Assembly (NCBI RefSeq): GCF_033542235.1
Contig: NZ_JAWRCU010000003.1
Span: 372,001 to 436,000, forward strand
Length of the DNA: 64,000 bases
Direction of reading: 5' to 3'
Origin: JAWRCU01 sp033542235
GTDB taxonomy: Bacteria > Pseudomonadota > Alphaproteobacteria > Rhizobiales > Rhizobiaceae
In this document: in pieces, positions 62,697 through 64,000 of the stretch
Numbering within the stretch: the stretch's first letter is position 1
How the letters are laid out: each line of letters starts with the position of its first letter
The notes under the pieces: generated by a model
What the model was told of the DNA's origin: nothing
What the model saw: the letters and a program-made list of their open reading frames with translations, nothing else
Databases searched by the model: none
Made by a program: the position numbers and the translations under genes

Positions 62697-63875
62697 ATGC
62701 CCGTGAAGCAGAGATGGTCGAACATCACCGTGGTGACACCAACCGGACAAATCGCCAGCGACCTGTTGATCGCAGGCGACCGGTTTGCGGGTTTCGTGCC
62801 GGCTGGCGCGGAAATCGGTGACAACTGGCAGCGGATCGACGGCGCCGGCGGCATCCTCTTCCCCGGCATCATCGACGTTTTGCAGCACGGCTTCGGCAAC
62901 CACCTCTACAACGATACCGAGCCCGGAGCAGTGGACGAGAATTCCCGGCGGCTGCTGAGGCACGGCGTGACCGGCTTCCTGCCGTCGATCAGCTGCCTGC
63001 CGCCTGCCTCGATGGAAGGCGTGCTGTCGCGCCTTGCGGCACAGTGTGAGAGCGCCGGTGGCGCCCGCGCGCTCGGCGTCCACAGCGAAGGGCCGTGCTT
63101 CGGCTCGCCGGGCGCGCATAATCCCGAGAACATCGTCCCGCCGAGCCTCGAATTGGCAAAGCGGATGCTCGCAGCGACCGGGGGAAGGCTGAAGGCCGTG
63201 ACCCTCGCGCCGGAGCGGGAGGGCGCGGAAGAGTTCATCGACGTGCTCAAGGCGGCAGGCGTTTCCATCCATCTCGGCCATAGCCTGGCGCGCCCCGAGC
63301 ACATTCCCCGCTACGTTTCCTGGGGCATCGATGCGGTCACGCATATGTACAATGTGATGCCCACCTATCCGCCGCGCGGCATGGGCATGCACGTCATGTC
63401 GCTGACCGACGCCCTGCTTGCGGAACCGGGCCTGGCGCTGGGCCTTGTCGCAGACGGCATCCATGTGGAGCCGCAAATGGTCCGCTTGCTCGCACAGCTT
63501 TCACCGGATCGCGTGTTCCTGGAGACGGATGCGATGAAATATGCCGGCACGCCCGGCGCCGAATTCGAGTTCTACCCCGGTTATTGGGTGACCAGCGCAC
63601 CCGGCAAGGCGGTGCGCGACAGGCAGGGCGGGCTGTGCGGGTCATCGCTCGCACCGGATGAGGCCATGCGCAACTACCTCCGGTTTTCGGGACGGGACCT
63701 CGTGCAGGTGGCGCATGCGACCAGCCTGGTGCCGGCGCGTGTGCTCGGCATGGAGAACGAGATCGGCAGCATTGCCAGGGGCAGGATGGCCGATTTCGCC
63801 TTGCTCGATGCCGCGACGCTCGAAATCAGGGCAACTTATGTCGGCGGCAAATGCTTGTGGGGGCGCCATGAGTGA
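62697..63875 (+). CDS. N-acetylglucosamine-6-phosphate deacetylase-like amidohydrolase
   Basis: 392 residues, amidohydrolase superfamily. Motifs shared with NagA: LGVHSEGPCF (metal glutamate), LGHSLA and THMYNVMPTY (metal histidines), LVADGIHV, and the catalytic aspartate in LETDAM. The N-terminal GILFPGIIDVLQHGF has a histidine where NagA often lacks the second one. Because there is no sugar kinase or PTS here, the substrate may be an N-acylated amino compound rather than GlcNAc-6-P. The stop overlaps the next gene by eight bases. Confidence 0.85.
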   Translation: MPVKQRWSNITVVTPTGQIASDLLIAGDRFAGFVPAGAEIGDNWQRIDGAGGILFPGIIDVLQHGFGNHLYNDTEPGAVDENSRRLLRHGVTGFLPSISCLPPASMEGVLSRLAAQCESAGGARALGVHSEGPCFGSPGAHNPENIVPPSLELAKRMLAATGGRLKAVTLAPEREGAEEFIDVLKAAGVSIHLGHSLARPEHIPRYVSWGIDAVTHMYNVMPTYPPRGMGMHVMSLTDALLAEPGLALGLVADGIHVEPQMVRLLAQLSPDRVFLETDAMKYAGTPGAEFEFYPGYWVTSAPGKAVRDRQGGLCGSSLAPDEAMRNYLRFSGRDLVQVAHATSLVPARVLGMENEIGSIARGRMADFALLDAATLEIRATYVGGKCLWGRHE

Positions 63876-64000
63876 ACCAGCAAAAGCTCTTCGTTACGAG
63901 GAAGGCGGCAATGTCCACCTCGATTTCCACGGCGCCACCAATACGACCATAGATTTCATCATCGCCAGATATGGCGTGGCGACCATGGACCAGATCTTCG
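63868..64000 (+). CDS. Unknown protein, cut by window end
   Basis: The frame opens at ATG 63868, inside the end of the deacetylase-like gene, and remains open to the edge (44 codons). Visible sequence: MSEPAKALRYEEGGNVHLDFH, then GATNTTIDFIIARYG. I do not recognise a family. The overlap makes it part of the same operon, so its identity matters for naming the pathway. Confidence 0.7.
   Translation, partial: MSEPAKALRYEEGGNVHLDFHGATNTTIDFIIARYGVATMDQIF

Overview
The window is bacterial chromosome from an alphaproteobacterium of the Rhizobiaceae, most likely Sinorhizobium/Ensifer. Supporting signs are the high GC, an atpH-atpA-atpG order without atpF, the Usg and GlsB-type small genes, priA/fsa/leuS/lptE housekeeping genes, and RIME-like intergenic palindromes at 18.4, 21.2 and 32.3 kb. 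No rRNA, tRNA or CRISPR array was seen.

Region 1 (1-3.0 kb) is the start of the F1-ATP synthase operon on the minus strand: atpH, atpA and a 3'-truncated atpG. Region 2 (3.1-21.2 kb) is an accessory block between atpH and priA. It starts with small membrane, methyltransferase, DoxX and VOC genes and an AraC-type regulator whose N-terminus is a relic of an IS3-family orfA. The rest is a catabolic cluster: a complete Liv-type ABC transporter (livJHMGF order), three SDR dehydrogenases, a zinc alcohol dehydrogenase, an acyl-CoA synthetase, an enoyl-CoA hydratase, two acetoacetate-decarboxylase-family enzymes, an Asp/Glu racemase-like enzyme, an IclR regulator and an XRE-cupin regulator. Both decarboxylase-family genes carry the same palindrome, TTCAC-N4-GTGAA, in their promoters, which suggests one repressor, probably the IclR protein.

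Region 3 (21.3-35.7 kb) is core and semi-core: priA, fsa, lptE-leuS, yggS, a LysR regulator divergent from an MFS exporter, an aldo/keto reductase, glsB, usg and acs, separated by repeat elements. Region 4 (36.0-45.2 kb) is a defence island between acs and cfa. It holds a Gabija-like pair (OLD/TOPRIM ATPase-nuclease plus UvrD-like helicase, ATGA-coupled), a divergent orphan gene of unknown function, and a three-gene ABC-3C operon: a predicted Cap4-like nuclease effector, a middle component and a DUF3732 ABC ATPase.

Region 5 (45.4-48.1 kb) has cfa, a 23-codon ORF with a near-ideal Shine-Dalgarno sequence followed by a hairpin terminator, a HAD hydrolase and a large inverted repeat. Region 6 (48.2-64 kb) is a second catabolic cluster: two M81 (MlrC-like) metallopeptidases, two IclR regulators, a D-serine-dehydratase-like PLP enzyme, RidA, a glutamate-semialdehyde-aminomutase-like aminotransferase, a full Dpp/Opp-type peptide transporter, an SDR, a NagA-like deacetylase and the start of one more gene. 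The likely logic is uptake of a peptide-like or amino-sugar conjugate, amide cleavage, removal of the released amino group, and detoxification of enamine/imine intermediates by RidA. The substrate is unknown.
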